A DNA stretch of 12,275 nucleotides from Gammaproteobacteria bacterium. GTDB taxonomy: Bacteria > Pseudomonadota > Gammaproteobacteria > Thiohalobacterales > Thiohalobacteraceae. Below the pieces are notes generated by a model. That model was given only the letters and a program-made list of their open reading frames with translations. It made no database searches and had not been told where the DNA came from. A program made the translations under genes and the position numbers. Location of the stretch: the NCBI GenBank assembly GCA_016214925.1, contig JACRMO010000227.1:1-12275 (forward strand), given 5' to 3'. How positions within the stretch are numbered: position 1 is the first letter of the stretch; each line of letters starts with the position of its first letter. Of the stretch, positions 1 through 7,634 are shown in pieces.

Positions 1-1690
1 TGATCGTGCTGCCGGCGGGAGAGAATTTGGCCGCGTTGGAAAGGTAATTGGCCAGAACTTGTTGCAGACGCAAACCATCCACCCGCACGTGCAGGTCGGA
101 GCCGCCGGACAGCTGGAATCTCACGGCGTATTTCTCGGCATACGACCGGTTGTTCGCGAGCGCTTCTTCCAGTAACGGTTGCAGTGCCTGCTCGCGTAGT
201 TCAAAGCTCATCCGGCCGGCCGCCAGCTTTTCCATATCCAGCAGATCGTTGATCAACTGTTCGAGGCGCAGGCTGTTCTGCTGGGCGATGTCGAGCATTT
301 GCCGCATCTCCGCGGGTATCTCGCCCAATGCGCCGCCGGCAACCAGCCCCAGTGAACCGGCGATTGACGTGAGTGGTGTGCGCAATTCATGACTGACGGT
401 CGAGACAAACTCGCTCTTCATCCGCTCCAGATGTTTCTGTTCGCGAATGTCCTGGATCTGGGCGATGAGAGAGGGCGGTTGACTATCGACCTGGGCCGCA
501 CTCACAAGACAGTCGATCGACGCGCCGGATTTACTCAGAAGGCGTAGCTCTTGTTGTGCGCTGCGGGCATGATCGCCAATAAAGCGGGCGACATCGTTCG
601 GATGGGTAAGTGTCGACAGTGTCAGCGCCCGCAATTCATCGCGCGTGTAACCAATCAACCGACAAAGGGCATCGTTGGCATCCAGCCAGCGGCCGTTCAG
701 ATCCAGCAGCGCCATGCCTTGGGGCGCGGTTTCAAAGGCCCGCGTAAACCGCTGCTGACTGTCGGCGAGCGCCTGGAGCATCGCGGTGCGGCGCGCATTG
801 GCGCAGAGCAACAAGAAAACCAGCACGGCCAGCGTCAGCGAAATCAACCAGCCGATACTGCGCAGCCAGAAAGTTTCCGTACCCGAGGTTTTAGTCTTCA
901 GCTGCGTGGCAGTCAGCAGCCATTGATCGCCGGGGATCGTGACCTGAAGTTGAATCGCGGCCGGGTCGGCGCCGTTCTGCTGGCCGAGGATGGATTGCAC
1001 GATTGCGCCCTGCGCATCGATGCGTGCCAGCGATATATCCAAACCGCGATCACGCGCCATGCGGGTCGTCATGGCGAGCAGCTGATCGGCCTTGATGACA
1101 GTGCTGATGATGCCCCAGTAAGTGTCGTGATCGAGATAGACCGGCACGCGGTAGACAAACCCGGAACCGCCTTGTTTGAGTTGCACGGGGCCGGCCAGCA
1201 TGGGCCGGCGTTCGCGTATGGCCTGCTCGACCGCGGGCCATTGTGTAGGAATGTCCGGATAGTACAGGCCCAGCGCGGCTTCATTGCCGGCGAGCGGATA
1301 GATATAGGTGATGCGGTTGCCCGGGGCGAGACCGATATTACGAATGTGCCGACCCTGCTTGATCAACCCGCTCAGCCAGGGATCGATCTCGCTGGCCTGA
1401 AGCTGCCCATGCCGTGCCTGTATATAAGTGATGAGGCCGGAAGTCAGGTGCAGGGAGGCATTGAGCTCCGCTTCCAATAAGGCCCTGACCTCGCCGGCCA
1501 GGCTGGTGATTTGCTGGCGCTGTACCTCGGTTTGGCGCTGCCGTTCCTGAAACAGCATGAACTCCGTGGCCACGCCACACAGGATAAAGATCAGCAGGCC
1601 CGCCGCGATGGTCGGTACGCTGCGTATAGGGGCCGCGCAGGTCGCGCAATGGGTGGTCGAGAAGCTGGCGTCGTCGCGCTTATTGTGCGT
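1..1690 (-). CDS. CHASE-PAS-HisKA membrane sensor histidine kinase, partial at left edge, 5' end unresolved
   Basis: Signal-sensing kinase of a two-component system; no response regulator is in view. The minus-strand frame runs from after a stop at 1691-1693 to the window edge. It encodes a membrane segment (IAAGLLIFILCGVA, about 1630-1562), then a periplasmic CHASE domain (GLYYPDIPTQWPAVEQAI and, further on, GFVYRVPVY). A second membrane segment follows (ISLTLAVLVFLLLC, about 873-805), then a PAS domain (RFTRAFETAPQGMALLD, about 770-480). Next is HisKA with the H-box SHELRTPL; its phosphoacceptor His codon is 391-389. The N-box start LQQVLANYLSNAAKFS lies near the edge, so most of the ATPase domain is cut off. 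No ATG, GTG or TTG precedes the first membrane segment. The nearest in-frame candidates are GTG 1573 inside it and ATG 1558 just after it. CHASE ligands are usually small molecules such as cytokinin-like compounds, but this one is unknown. Confidence 0.85.
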
Positions 1691-1703
1691 CTACAAATGC
1701 GTC

Positions 1704-1770
1704 TGTAGGAGCGGGCTTTGCCCGCGAACAGCTCGCTAGCGCAGGTTCGCGGGCAAAGCCCGCTCCTACA
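1704..1770. repeat. REP-type palindrome, GTAGGAGCGGGC family
   Basis: A perfect 26-base inverted repeat (1704-1729 against 1745-1770) surrounds a 15-base centre that itself contains GCTAGC. Each arm starts TGTAGGAGCGGGCTTTGCCC and can also fold alone, because GCGGGC and GCCCGC face each other across TTT. This motif is a widespread extragenic palindrome in Pseudomonas-like gammaproteobacteria. It sits between the 3' end of speE and the 5' end of the sensor kinase and has no T-run on either side, so it is not a classic terminator. Confidence 0.9.
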
Positions 1771-1808
1771 ACATCGTTTGGGCACAGAGATACCGCGAAC
1801 GTATCCGC

Positions 1809-2663
1809 TCAACCTTCGATCAAGCGTTTGAAGAACTCCGGCATCGCCCACGCCGCGCGGTGAATGTCGGCGTTGTAGTACACCGTCTCGAACGGCTTGT
1901 TGTGCGCATCGGTTTCGCGGAAGGTTTTCAGATCCAGATTCTTGCCGGCCATGGTGCAGCTCCACCAGCCGGACGGATACACTGGCTGCGGGAAAAACAA
2001 CGTCTGCGTCTGGCCGAAACCGGCGGCGCGCATCGCTTGATGCAGGGCCTTGAGGATTTTGCCGTGATACAGCGGCGATTCGCTCTGCTGCACGATCACG
2101 CCCTTGTCGCCCAACGCATGGAAACAATCGCGGAAGAACGCCTCGGTGAACAGACCCTCGGCCGGGCCGACTGGATCGGTGCTGTCGACGATCACCACGT
2201 CGATGCTGCCGGGCGCGGCGTCCTTCATGAACTTGATGCCGTCATCGAACAACAGGTGCGCGCGCGGGTCATTGTTGCGCTCGCACAGCTCCGGGAAATA
2301 TTGCTCCGATACGCGGGTGACGCGTTCGTCGATTTCCACCTGCCAGGCCGCCTCGACGCCAGGGTGCTTGAGCACTTCGCGCAAGGTGCCGCAATCGCCG
2401 CCGCCGATGATGACGACCTGCTTCGGCGCCGGATGGGTGAACAGCGCAGGATGCGTCATCATTTCGTGATACAGGAAATTGTCGCGGCCCGAGACCATGT
2501 ACAGACCGTCGACGGTCATCAGGTTGCCGTAATCCTCGGTAGCGAAGATCTCGATGCGCTGAAACGCGCTCTGCTCCTCGTGCAGCTTTTTCGTCAGCTT
2601 GAGCGAGAAGGCCGAGCCGCCGTCTGCGTGAATTTCCGTGAACCAGTCATTGCCGAGGGTCAT
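1809..2663 (-). CDS. speE: Spermidine synthase (polyamine aminopropyltransferase)
   Basis: Transfers the aminopropyl group of decarboxylated S-adenosylmethionine to putrescine, giving spermidine and methylthioadenosine in the cytoplasm. The 284-residue protein is close to the usual length (about 285-290). Family marks run in order: DNFLYHEMMTHPALFTHP, the nucleotide-binding loop VVIIGGGDCGTLREVLKH, the acidic strand VEIDERV, LFDDGIKFM, and the catalytic-site segment VVIVDSTDPVGPAEGLF. QQSESPLYH and FPQPVYPSGWWSCTMA follow. The start ATG at 2663 gives the family-typical N-terminus MTLGNDWFTE; no strong Shine-Dalgarno sequence is visible before it. The gene is divergent from speA, consistent with a polyamine locus. 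speD is not in the window. Confidence 0.97.
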   Translation of the reverse strand: MTLGNDWFTEIHADGGSAFSLKLTKKLHEEQSAFQRIEIFATEDYGNLMTVDGLYMVSGRDNFLYHEMMTHPALFTHPAPKQVVIIGGGDCGTLREVLKHPGVEAAWQVEIDERVTRVSEQYFPELCERNNDPRAHLLFDDGIKFMKDAAPGSIDVVIVDSTDPVGPAEGLFTEAFFRDCFHALGDKGVIVQQSESPLYHGKILKALHQAMRAAGFGQTQTLFFPQPVYPSGWWSCTMAGKNLDLKTFRETDAHNKPFETVYYNADIHRAAWAMPEFFKRLIEG

Positions 2664-2720
2664 CGCTGCACCATGTCATACGCGGGGAAATTTGGGGGGA
2701 GGCAAAGATACCGGATTCGT

Positions 2721-2746
2721 GCCCGGCGATAAAGAAAAAACCGGGC
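2721..2746. other. Short hairpin in the speE leader
   Basis: GCCCGG at 2721-2726 pairs with CCGGGC at 2741-2746 across an A-rich 14-base loop. It lies between the speE start and the REP element, so it would fall in an untranslated leader or near the promoter if speE starts upstream of it. A six-base stem can arise by chance in GC-rich DNA, and no function is assigned. Confidence 0.3.
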
Positions 2747-2758
2747 TGCGCAGGGATC

Positions 2759-2816
2759 GTAGCCCGGATGCAGCGCAGCGTAATCCGGGAGGGTGAGGGT
2801 ACACTCCCGGATTACG
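2759..2816. repeat. REP-type element, GTAGCCCGGATG family
   Basis: A REP unit (2759-2789) reads GTAGCCCGGATG, CAGCGCAGCG, TAATCCGGG. Its right half forms a perfect 13-base stem, CGTAATCCGGGAG at 2779-2791 against CTCCCGGATTACG at 2804-2816, with a 12-base loop. It occupies the middle of the divergent speE/speA gap. A GTG inside it (2793) would extend the speA frame upstream, but this is not a credible start because the extension would translate repeat DNA. Confidence 0.88.
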
Positions 2817-2839
2817 GTCCTTCAGACATCCATCCAGGT

Positions 2840-2858
2840 TACGGAAGACTACGGAAGA
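2840..2858 (+). repeat. Short direct repeat in the speA leader
   Basis: TACGGAAGA occurs at 2840-2848 and again at 2850-2858, a period of ten bases (one helical turn), about 40-60 bases before the speA ATG. A regulator site or a simple local duplication are both possible. I see no convincing sigma-70 promoter pair to place it against. Confidence 0.3.
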
Positions 2859-2900
2859 TGCCTTTCGCTTCACACGGCTATCGAGTATCTTTCCGGGCCT

Positions 2901-4781
2901 ATGTGGAGCCTCGACCAAACCCGTAACACCTACAGCCTCGAACACTGGGGCGGCGGCTATTTTGACGTCAACGCGCAGGGCCATCTGCTTGCGCGGCCGC
3001 GCCGTGGCGCGGATACGCCGGCGATCGATCTGTACGCCTTGGCCCAGGACTGCCGTGACCAGGGGCTGACCCTGCCGGTGCTGGCGCGCTTCACCGACAT
3101 CCTGCGCGATCGCGTCGACACGCTGTGCGCCGCCTTCGCCGCCGCGCGCTCGGTCGACGACTATCAGGGCCGCTACACGGCGGTCTATCCGATCAAGGTC
3201 GATCAACAGCAGAGCGTGGTCGCCGAGATCCTCGGTCACGGCGCCAGCCGCGTCGGTCTGGAGGCCGGCAGCAAGCCGGAACTGATGGCGGTGCTGGCGC
3301 TGTCGCGCCCCGGCGGCACCATCATCTGCAACGGTTACAAGGACCGCGAATACATCCGCCTGGCGCTGATTGGCAAGCGCCTCGGCCACCGCGTGTTCAT
3401 CGTGGTGGAAAAACTCTCCGAGTTGGACTTGGTGATTCAGGAATCGCGCGCGCTCGGTATCGAGCCGCTGCTCGGCCTGCGCGTGCGGCTGGCCTCCATC
3501 GGCGCCGGCAAGTGGCAGAACACCGGCGGCGAGAAGGCCAAGTTCGGTCTCAACGCCACGCAAGTCCTGACGCTGGTGGAACATCTGCGCAGCGCCGGCC
3601 TGCTCAACAGTCTGCAACTGCTGCACTGCCATCTGGGTTCGCAGATCGCCAACATCCGCGATATCCAACGCGGCATGCGCGAGGTCGCGCGTTACTTCGC
3701 CGAGTTGCACGCGCTGGGCGTGCCCTTGGCCAACGTCGACGTCGGCGGTGGGCTCGGCATTGACTATGAAGGCACGCATTCGCGCAGCTTCTGTTCCATC
3801 AATTATTCGGTGGAAGAATACGCGCACAACGTCGTGCATGCCTTGTGGGAAGTCTGTACCGAGCACGCCTTGCCGCATCCGGACATCATCACCGAATCCG
3901 GCCGCGCCATGACCGCGCACCACGCCATGCTCATCACCAATGTGATTGACAGCGAAGCGGCGGCGGGCGCGGGCGCAATCGAACCGCCGGGCGAAGGCGA
4001 TCCGCTCATCATCCAGGATCTCTGGCAGGTGTTGGAAAAACTCGAAAGTCGATCGGTGCTGGAGGCCTATCACGACGCCGTGCATTGGCTGGGCGAGGCG
4101 CAGTCGATGTATTTGCACGGCATCATCGATCTCGGCCAGCGCGCGCGCATCGAAACCTTGTACGCGACCATCTGCCAGCGCGTGCGCGCCCTGCTCAAGA
4201 GCAGCCGCAGCGCGCATCGCGAAGTCCTCGACGAACTCAATGAGAAGCTCGCCGACAAATACTTCATCAATCTGTCGGTGTTCCAGTCCATGCCGGACGT
4301 CTGGGCCATCGAGCAGATCTTTCCTATCGTGCCGCTGCACCGTCTCGACGAAGCACCTACGCGCCGCGCCGTGTTGCAGGATCTGACCTGCGACTCCGAC
4401 GGCCGCATCGATCAGTACGTCGACAACGACGGCATCGAAAGTACACTGCCGGTGCATCCGTATCGCCCGGGCGATGAATACCTGCTCGGCATCTTTCTGG
4501 TCGGCGCCTATCAGGAAATTCTCGGCGACATGCACAACCTGTTCGGCGATACCGATGCCGTCACCGTCACGCTGACCGCGGACGGTAGTTACGAACTCTC
4601 TCAGCCGGAGCGCGGCGACACCATCGACGAACTGCTGCGCTACGTACACTTCGACACCAATGCTCTGCGTGCGGCCTATCACGACAAGATCGCCGCCGCC
4701 TCGCTGTCGGAGCAGGAGCGGGCGTTCTTCACGACGGAACTGGAAGACGGTTTGACCGGCTATACCTATCTGGAAGATTAA
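2901..4781 (+). CDS. speA: Biosynthetic arginine decarboxylase
   Basis: PLP enzyme that decarboxylates arginine to agmatine, the first step of putrescine synthesis by the agmatine route. The 626-residue product starts MWSLDQTRNTYSLEHWGGGY, matching the family N-terminus. The in-frame GTG at 2793 is rejected because it lies inside a REP. Visible marks are the PLP lysine in YPIKVDQQ (Lys99), AGSKPELMAVLAL, HCHLGSQIANIRDI, the glycine-rich phosphate loop DVGGGLGIDYEG, ESGRAMTAHHA, and the C-terminal active-site cysteine in CDSDGRID (Cys497) of the fold-III decarboxylases. The length is slightly below that of the E. coli enzyme (658). No clear Shine-Dalgarno sequence precedes the ATG. The enzyme converting agmatine to putrescine is not in view. 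Confidence 0.96.
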   Translation: MWSLDQTRNTYSLEHWGGGYFDVNAQGHLLARPRRGADTPAIDLYALAQDCRDQGLTLPVLARFTDILRDRVDTLCAAFAAARSVDDYQGRYTAVYPIKVDQQQSVVAEILGHGASRVGLEAGSKPELMAVLALSRPGGTIICNGYKDREYIRLALIGKRLGHRVFIVVEKLSELDLVIQESRALGIEPLLGLRVRLASIGAGKWQNTGGEKAKFGLNATQVLTLVEHLRSAGLLNSLQLLHCHLGSQIANIRDIQRGMREVARYFAELHALGVPLANVDVGGGLGIDYEGTHSRSFCSINYSVEEYAHNVVHALWEVCTEHALPHPDIITESGRAMTAHHAMLITNVIDSEAAAGAGAIEPPGEGDPLIIQDLWQVLEKLESRSVLEAYHDAVHWLGEAQSMYLHGIIDLGQRARIETLYATICQRVRALLKSSRSAHREVLDELNEKLADKYFINLSVFQSMPDVWAIEQIFPIVPLHRLDEAPTRRAVLQDLTCDSDGRIDQYVDNDGIESTLPVHPYRPGDEYLLGIFLVGAYQEILGDMHNLFGDTDAVTVTLTADGSYELSQPERGDTIDELLRYVHFDTNALRAAYHDKIAAASLSEQERAFFTTELEDGLTGYTYLED

Positions 4782-4805
4782 GTATCTTTCTTTCAGCATG
4801 CGAAT

Positions 4806-4863
4806 GTAGCCCGGATGTAATCCGGGATGCGGTGGATCGATTCCCGGATTGCATCCGGGCTAC
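4806..4863. repeat. Inverted pair of REP units, GTAGCCCGGATG family
   Basis: A left unit (4806-4827) and a right unit (4842-4863) form a 22-base inverted repeat with one A/G difference, and 14 bases between them. The left arm begins GTAGCCCGGATGTAATCCGG. Compared with the copies at 2759 and 12244, the unit lacks the ten-base insert (CAGCGCAGCG or GAGCGCAGCG). It begins 24 bases after the speA stop and ends 40 bases before the next gene. It has no T-run, but a stem of this size could stabilise the speA mRNA end or attenuate readthrough. Confidence 0.9.
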
Positions 4864-4893
4864 AAAAATACCTGGAAGATTGAGGGCGGCGGT

Positions 4894-4898
4894 GGAGG
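4894..4898 (+). promoter_or_regulatory. Shine-Dalgarno sequence GGAGG
   Basis: GGAGG lies 4 bases before ATG 4903 and 10 bases before the in-frame ATG 4909. It therefore limits the start of the downstream reductase to one of these two and argues against an upstream start at 4849 inside the REP. Confidence 0.7.
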
Positions 4899-4902
4899 AC
4901 TG

Positions 4903-5793
4903 ATGCCTATGTCGGATGCCAGCACAACTGTCGGTGTGATCGGGCTCGGCGCCATGGGCGCGCCGATGGCGAGCAACCTGGCGCGCGCCGGGTTGCTCGC
5001 CGCTGTCTGGAATCGTACAACCAGCAAGGCCGATGTATTCTTCGCCGAATTCGGTGTGGTGCGAGCAAGCGATCCCGCCGATCTCGCGCGCCGCTGCGAT
5101 GTTGTTCTCACCTGCGTGTCGGCGGACGGCGATCTGCTGGATGTGATCGATGCGCTGCTGCCGGGCTTGAGCGCCGGCAAGATCGTCGTCGATACCTCGA
5201 CCGTGCAACCGGCGACCGCCATTGAGATCGCGCAACGCCTGGAAAAGCTCGGCTGCGGATTTCTGGATGCGCCGGTCTCCGGCGGTGTGGAAGGTGCCAA
5301 ACAAGGCACGCTCGCGATCATGGTCGGCGGTGCCGCAGCAACCTTGGAACGCGCGCGCCCGGTCTTGAACGCCATCGGCAAGCGCATCGCGCACATGGGT
5401 CCGGCCGGTAACGGCCAGGCCACCAAGGCGGTGAATCAGATCATGTGCGCCGGCATCAATCACGCCGTGACCGAGGCGCTGGCCTTCGCCGAGGATCAGG
5501 GCCTACCGTTGGACAAAGTGATCGATGTGGTCAGCGGCGGCGCCGCCGGCAACTGGTTTCTGGAAAAGCGCGGGCCGACCATGGTGCGCTGGGAGTTCAA
5601 TCCCGGCTTCAAGCTCGCGCTGCATTACAAGGACCTCGCCATCTGCAAGGCGATCGCTGAACAACGCGGCGTTATCCTGCCGGTGGTCGAGATGACGCTG
5701 GAGCAGTACCGGCGCCTGATCGATGCGGGGTACGGCGACGAAGACATCTCGGCGCTGTACCGCGAGAAGCGTAAGTTGTTCGATAACGAATGA
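4903..5793 (+). CDS. NAD(P)-dependent beta-hydroxyacid dehydrogenase (3-hydroxyisobutyrate dehydrogenase family)
   Basis: Soluble oxidoreductase of the family that includes 3-hydroxyisobutyrate dehydrogenase, tartronate semialdehyde reductase (GarR/GlxR) and glyoxylate reductases. The 296-residue length is normal. The Rossmann loop GVIGLGAMGAPMASNLARAG is at residues 11-30. The substrate-binding segment FLDAPVSGGVEGAKQGTL is at 120-137. The catalytic lysine is Lys175 in GNGQATKAVNQI, with Asn178. The C-terminal helical part includes KLALHYKDLAICKA. The substrate cannot be set from sequence. A pyruvate kinase two genes downstream makes tartronate semialdehyde (to glycerate) an attractive but unproven guess. 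Start 4903 or 4909 is possible. ppnP begins 42 bases after its stop. Confidence 0.9.
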   Translation: MPMSDASTTVGVIGLGAMGAPMASNLARAGLLAAVWNRTTSKADVFFAEFGVVRASDPADLARRCDVVLTCVSADGDLLDVIDALLPGLSAGKIVVDTSTVQPATAIEIAQRLEKLGCGFLDAPVSGGVEGAKQGTLAIMVGGAAATLERARPVLNAIGKRIAHMGPAGNGQATKAVNQIMCAGINHAVTEALAFAEDQGLPLDKVIDVVSGGAAGNWFLEKRGPTMVRWEFNPGFKLALHYKDLAICKAIAEQRGVILPVVEMTLEQYRRLIDAGYGDEDISALYREKRKLFDNE

Positions 5794-5835
5794 CCGTGAA
5801 CAGTTGTATCACACACATAAATTGAGACAGCCAAC

Positions 5836-6144
5836 ATGAGCTACAAGAACGTCGAAGTCCGCAAGAAGGCCAATGTCTATCACGACGGCAAGGTCACCAG
5901 CCGCACCGTCATCACCGGCAACGGCGAGATGAAAACTCTCGGCGTGATGTTGCCGGGTCTGTATCGTTTCAGCACCGAGGCACCCGAGGTGATGGAGCTG
6001 ACCCAGGGCAAGTGCCGCGTGAAACTCGCCGGTGAAGATCACTGGAGCGAGTACGCCGGCGGCGAGAGTTTCAACGTGCCCGGAAACTCGCACTTCGAGA
6101 TCGAAGTCGCCGAACTGCTCGACTACGTCTGTCATTTCGGCTGA
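5836..6144 (+). CDS. ppnP: Pyrimidine/purine nucleoside phosphorylase, YaiE/DUF1255 family
   Basis: Small cupin-type enzyme; the E. coli homologue YaiE (PpnP) splits several nucleosides with phosphate to a free base and ribose-1-phosphate. The 102-residue product (family about 94) has the family pattern: GVMLPGLYRFSTEAPEVMEL, a short beta-strand stretch, then YAGGESFNVPGNSHFEIEV and the tail YVCHFG. There is no signal peptide or membrane segment. The ATG at 5836 has only a weak purine-rich site (GAGACA) upstream. The stop is 5 bases before the pyruvate kinase ATG, so the two are probably co-transcribed and possibly translationally coupled. Confidence 0.93.
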   Translation: MSYKNVEVRKKANVYHDGKVTSRTVITGNGEMKTLGVMLPGLYRFSTEAPEVMELTQGKCRVKLAGEDHWSEYAGGESFNVPGNSHFEIEVAELLDYVCHFG

Positions 6145-6149
6145 AGCCA

Positions 6150-7625
6150 ATGGCTAAACGCCGCGCAGAAAACACCCCCAGTCGGGAACACGTCGCGCTG
6201 CGCTGGCGGCGTACCAAAATCGTCGCCACGCTCGGACCGGCCTCGGCCGCACCGGAGGTGCTCGAACGGTTGGTGACAGTGGGCGTGGATGTCATCCGCC
6301 TCAACATGTCGCACGGCGATCATGCCAGTCATCGCGAGAGCGTGCGGCTCATCCGCGCCACGGCCGCGCGGCATGGCAAACATATCGCCATCCTCATGGA
6401 CTTGTGCGGCCCGAAGATCCGCGTCGGGCGTTTCGCCGACGGTGGGATCGAGCTGCGCGAGGGCGCCACGGTGACGGTGTCGACGGCCGCGGTCACCGGA
6501 CGCGATGGTTTGATCCCCTCGCAATACAAGACGCTCGCCAAGGATGTCGCCAAGGGCGAGCGCATCCTGCTCGACGATGGCAAGTTGGAATTGAGCGTGC
6601 TGGCGGTGTCCGGCAACGAGGTGCGCTGTCGCGTCGTGCACGGCGGGCGACTCACCGACAACAAAGGCATGAACCTGCCCGACTCCAAACTGTCGACGCC
6701 GGCGTTGACGGACAAGGACAAGCGCGATGCGCAACTGGCCGTCGAACTCGATGTGGATTTCCTTGCGCTGAGTTTCGTGCGCGCGGCGGCGGACGTCCTT
6801 CAACTGCAACGCTTCCTCGCCCGCCACAAAGCCGAGATCCCGATCATCAGCAAGATCGAACGCCCCGAGGCAGTCGCGGCCATCGAAGAAATTCTGCGCG
6901 TCTCCTACGGCATCATGGTGGCACGCGGCGATCTGGGTATCGAATTGCCCGCCGAGCGCGTGCCGCTGATTCAGCGCGATCTGATCGAGCGCGCACGCCG
7001 CGACGCCGTCCCAGTGATCGTCGCTACGCAGATGTTGGAATCCACGCTCACCGCCGCGCGGCCCACGCGCGCCGAAGTCGGCGATGTCGCCGGTGCCGCG
7101 CTCACCAGCGCAGATGCGGTGATGCTGTCGGCGGAAACCGCCAGCGGCAAGTTCCCGGTCGAAGCGGTGCAGACCATGGACCGCATCCTGCGCGAGATCG
7201 AACGCCACCAATGGCACAGCGGTTGTTTTGTCAGTGATGTCGCCGTGGCTGGCGACGGCAGAATCTATAGCGACCGCGAAGCCGTCGCGCATGCCGCCGT
7301 CGATCTTGCCCACGATCTCAAACTCGCCGCGCTGATCATCCCGACCATGACCGGCACCACCGCGCGCATCATGGCCGCGTACCGCGCCACCGCGCCGCTG
7401 ATCGGCGTGTGCGCCAGTGATGCCATCAGCCGGCGTTTGTCCTTGCATTGGGGCGTGATCCCCGTGCAAGTGCGGGAGTCGGACACGCACGACTGGCGGC
7501 ATCTCTGCGAACTGGTCGCGCCGCGCGTCGGCCTGACGGGGAAAGGCCATCAAGTGCTGGTGCTGGCCGGCTTCAGCGACGAGCCCGGACACAATGAGCC
7601 GGTGATGAAGATGCTGCGGTTGTGA
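6150..7625 (+). CDS. pyk: Pyruvate kinase, predicted potassium-independent type
   Basis: Converts phosphoenolpyruvate and ADP to pyruvate and ATP, the last step of glycolysis. The 491-residue length is usual. Visible parts are TKIVATLGPAS, RLNMSHGDH, the lid (B) domain at about residues 90-187, and the signature IPIISKIERPEAV with Lys235 and the metal ligand Glu237. The second metal ligand is Asp261 in VARGDLGIE. ATQMLESTLTAARPTRAEV and DAVMLSAETASGKFP follow. The C-terminal domain includes MTGTTARIMAAYRATAPL. At the site that is Glu117 in the muscle enzyme this protein has Lys89 (DLCGPKIR), the residue known from potassium-independent pyruvate kinases. The start ATG is 5 bases after the ppnP stop, with no strong ribosome site of its own. 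A paralogue elsewhere in the genome is possible. Confidence 0.96.
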   Translation: MAKRRAENTPSREHVALRWRRTKIVATLGPASAAPEVLERLVTVGVDVIRLNMSHGDHASHRESVRLIRATAARHGKHIAILMDLCGPKIRVGRFADGGIELREGATVTVSTAAVTGRDGLIPSQYKTLAKDVAKGERILLDDGKLELSVLAVSGNEVRCRVVHGGRLTDNKGMNLPDSKLSTPALTDKDKRDAQLAVELDVDFLALSFVRAAADVLQLQRFLARHKAEIPIISKIERPEAVAAIEEILRVSYGIMVARGDLGIELPAERVPLIQRDLIERARRDAVPVIVATQMLESTLTAARPTRAEVGDVAGAALTSADAVMLSAETASGKFPVEAVQTMDRILREIERHQWHSGCFVSDVAVAGDGRIYSDREAVAHAAVDLAHDLKLAALIIPTMTGTTARIMAAYRATAPLIGVCASDAISRRLSLHWGVIPVQVRESDTHDWRHLCELVAPRVGLTGKGHQVLVLAGFSDEPGHNEPVMKMLRL

Positions 7626-7634
7626 GGTGCAACG

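Noticed and set aside
551..1480. 309-codon plus-strand frame in the left region
   Set aside because: It is antisense to the CHASE-PAS histidine kinase, whose domains are clear on the minus strand.
2793..2900. Upstream GTG start for speA
   Set aside because: The added 36 residues would be translated from REP DNA, match no decarboxylase N-terminus, and leave out the family-like MWSLDQTRNTYSLEHW start at 2901.
2676..4799. 707-codon open frame antisense to speA
   Set aside because: Its sequence is low-complexity and rich in Arg, Gln, Val and Asp, as expected from the mirror of GC-rich codons. The plus strand carries a full set of arginine decarboxylase motifs, so this is a shadow frame.
1704..4863. 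CRISPR-like or transposon-end interpretation of the palindromes
   Set aside because: The repeats are not regularly spaced, have no spacers, cas or transposase gene nearby, and match REP-type extragenic palindromes in form and location.
4849..4902. Upstream start for the hydroxyacid dehydrogenase
   Set aside because: It lies within the REP pair and puts 18 odd residues, including a glycine run, before the Rossmann domain. A GGAGG site just before 4903/4909 explains the start better.
6132..7592. 486-codon open frame antisense to pyk
   Set aside because: Same mirror effect; it shows no family motif while the plus strand is a complete pyruvate kinase.
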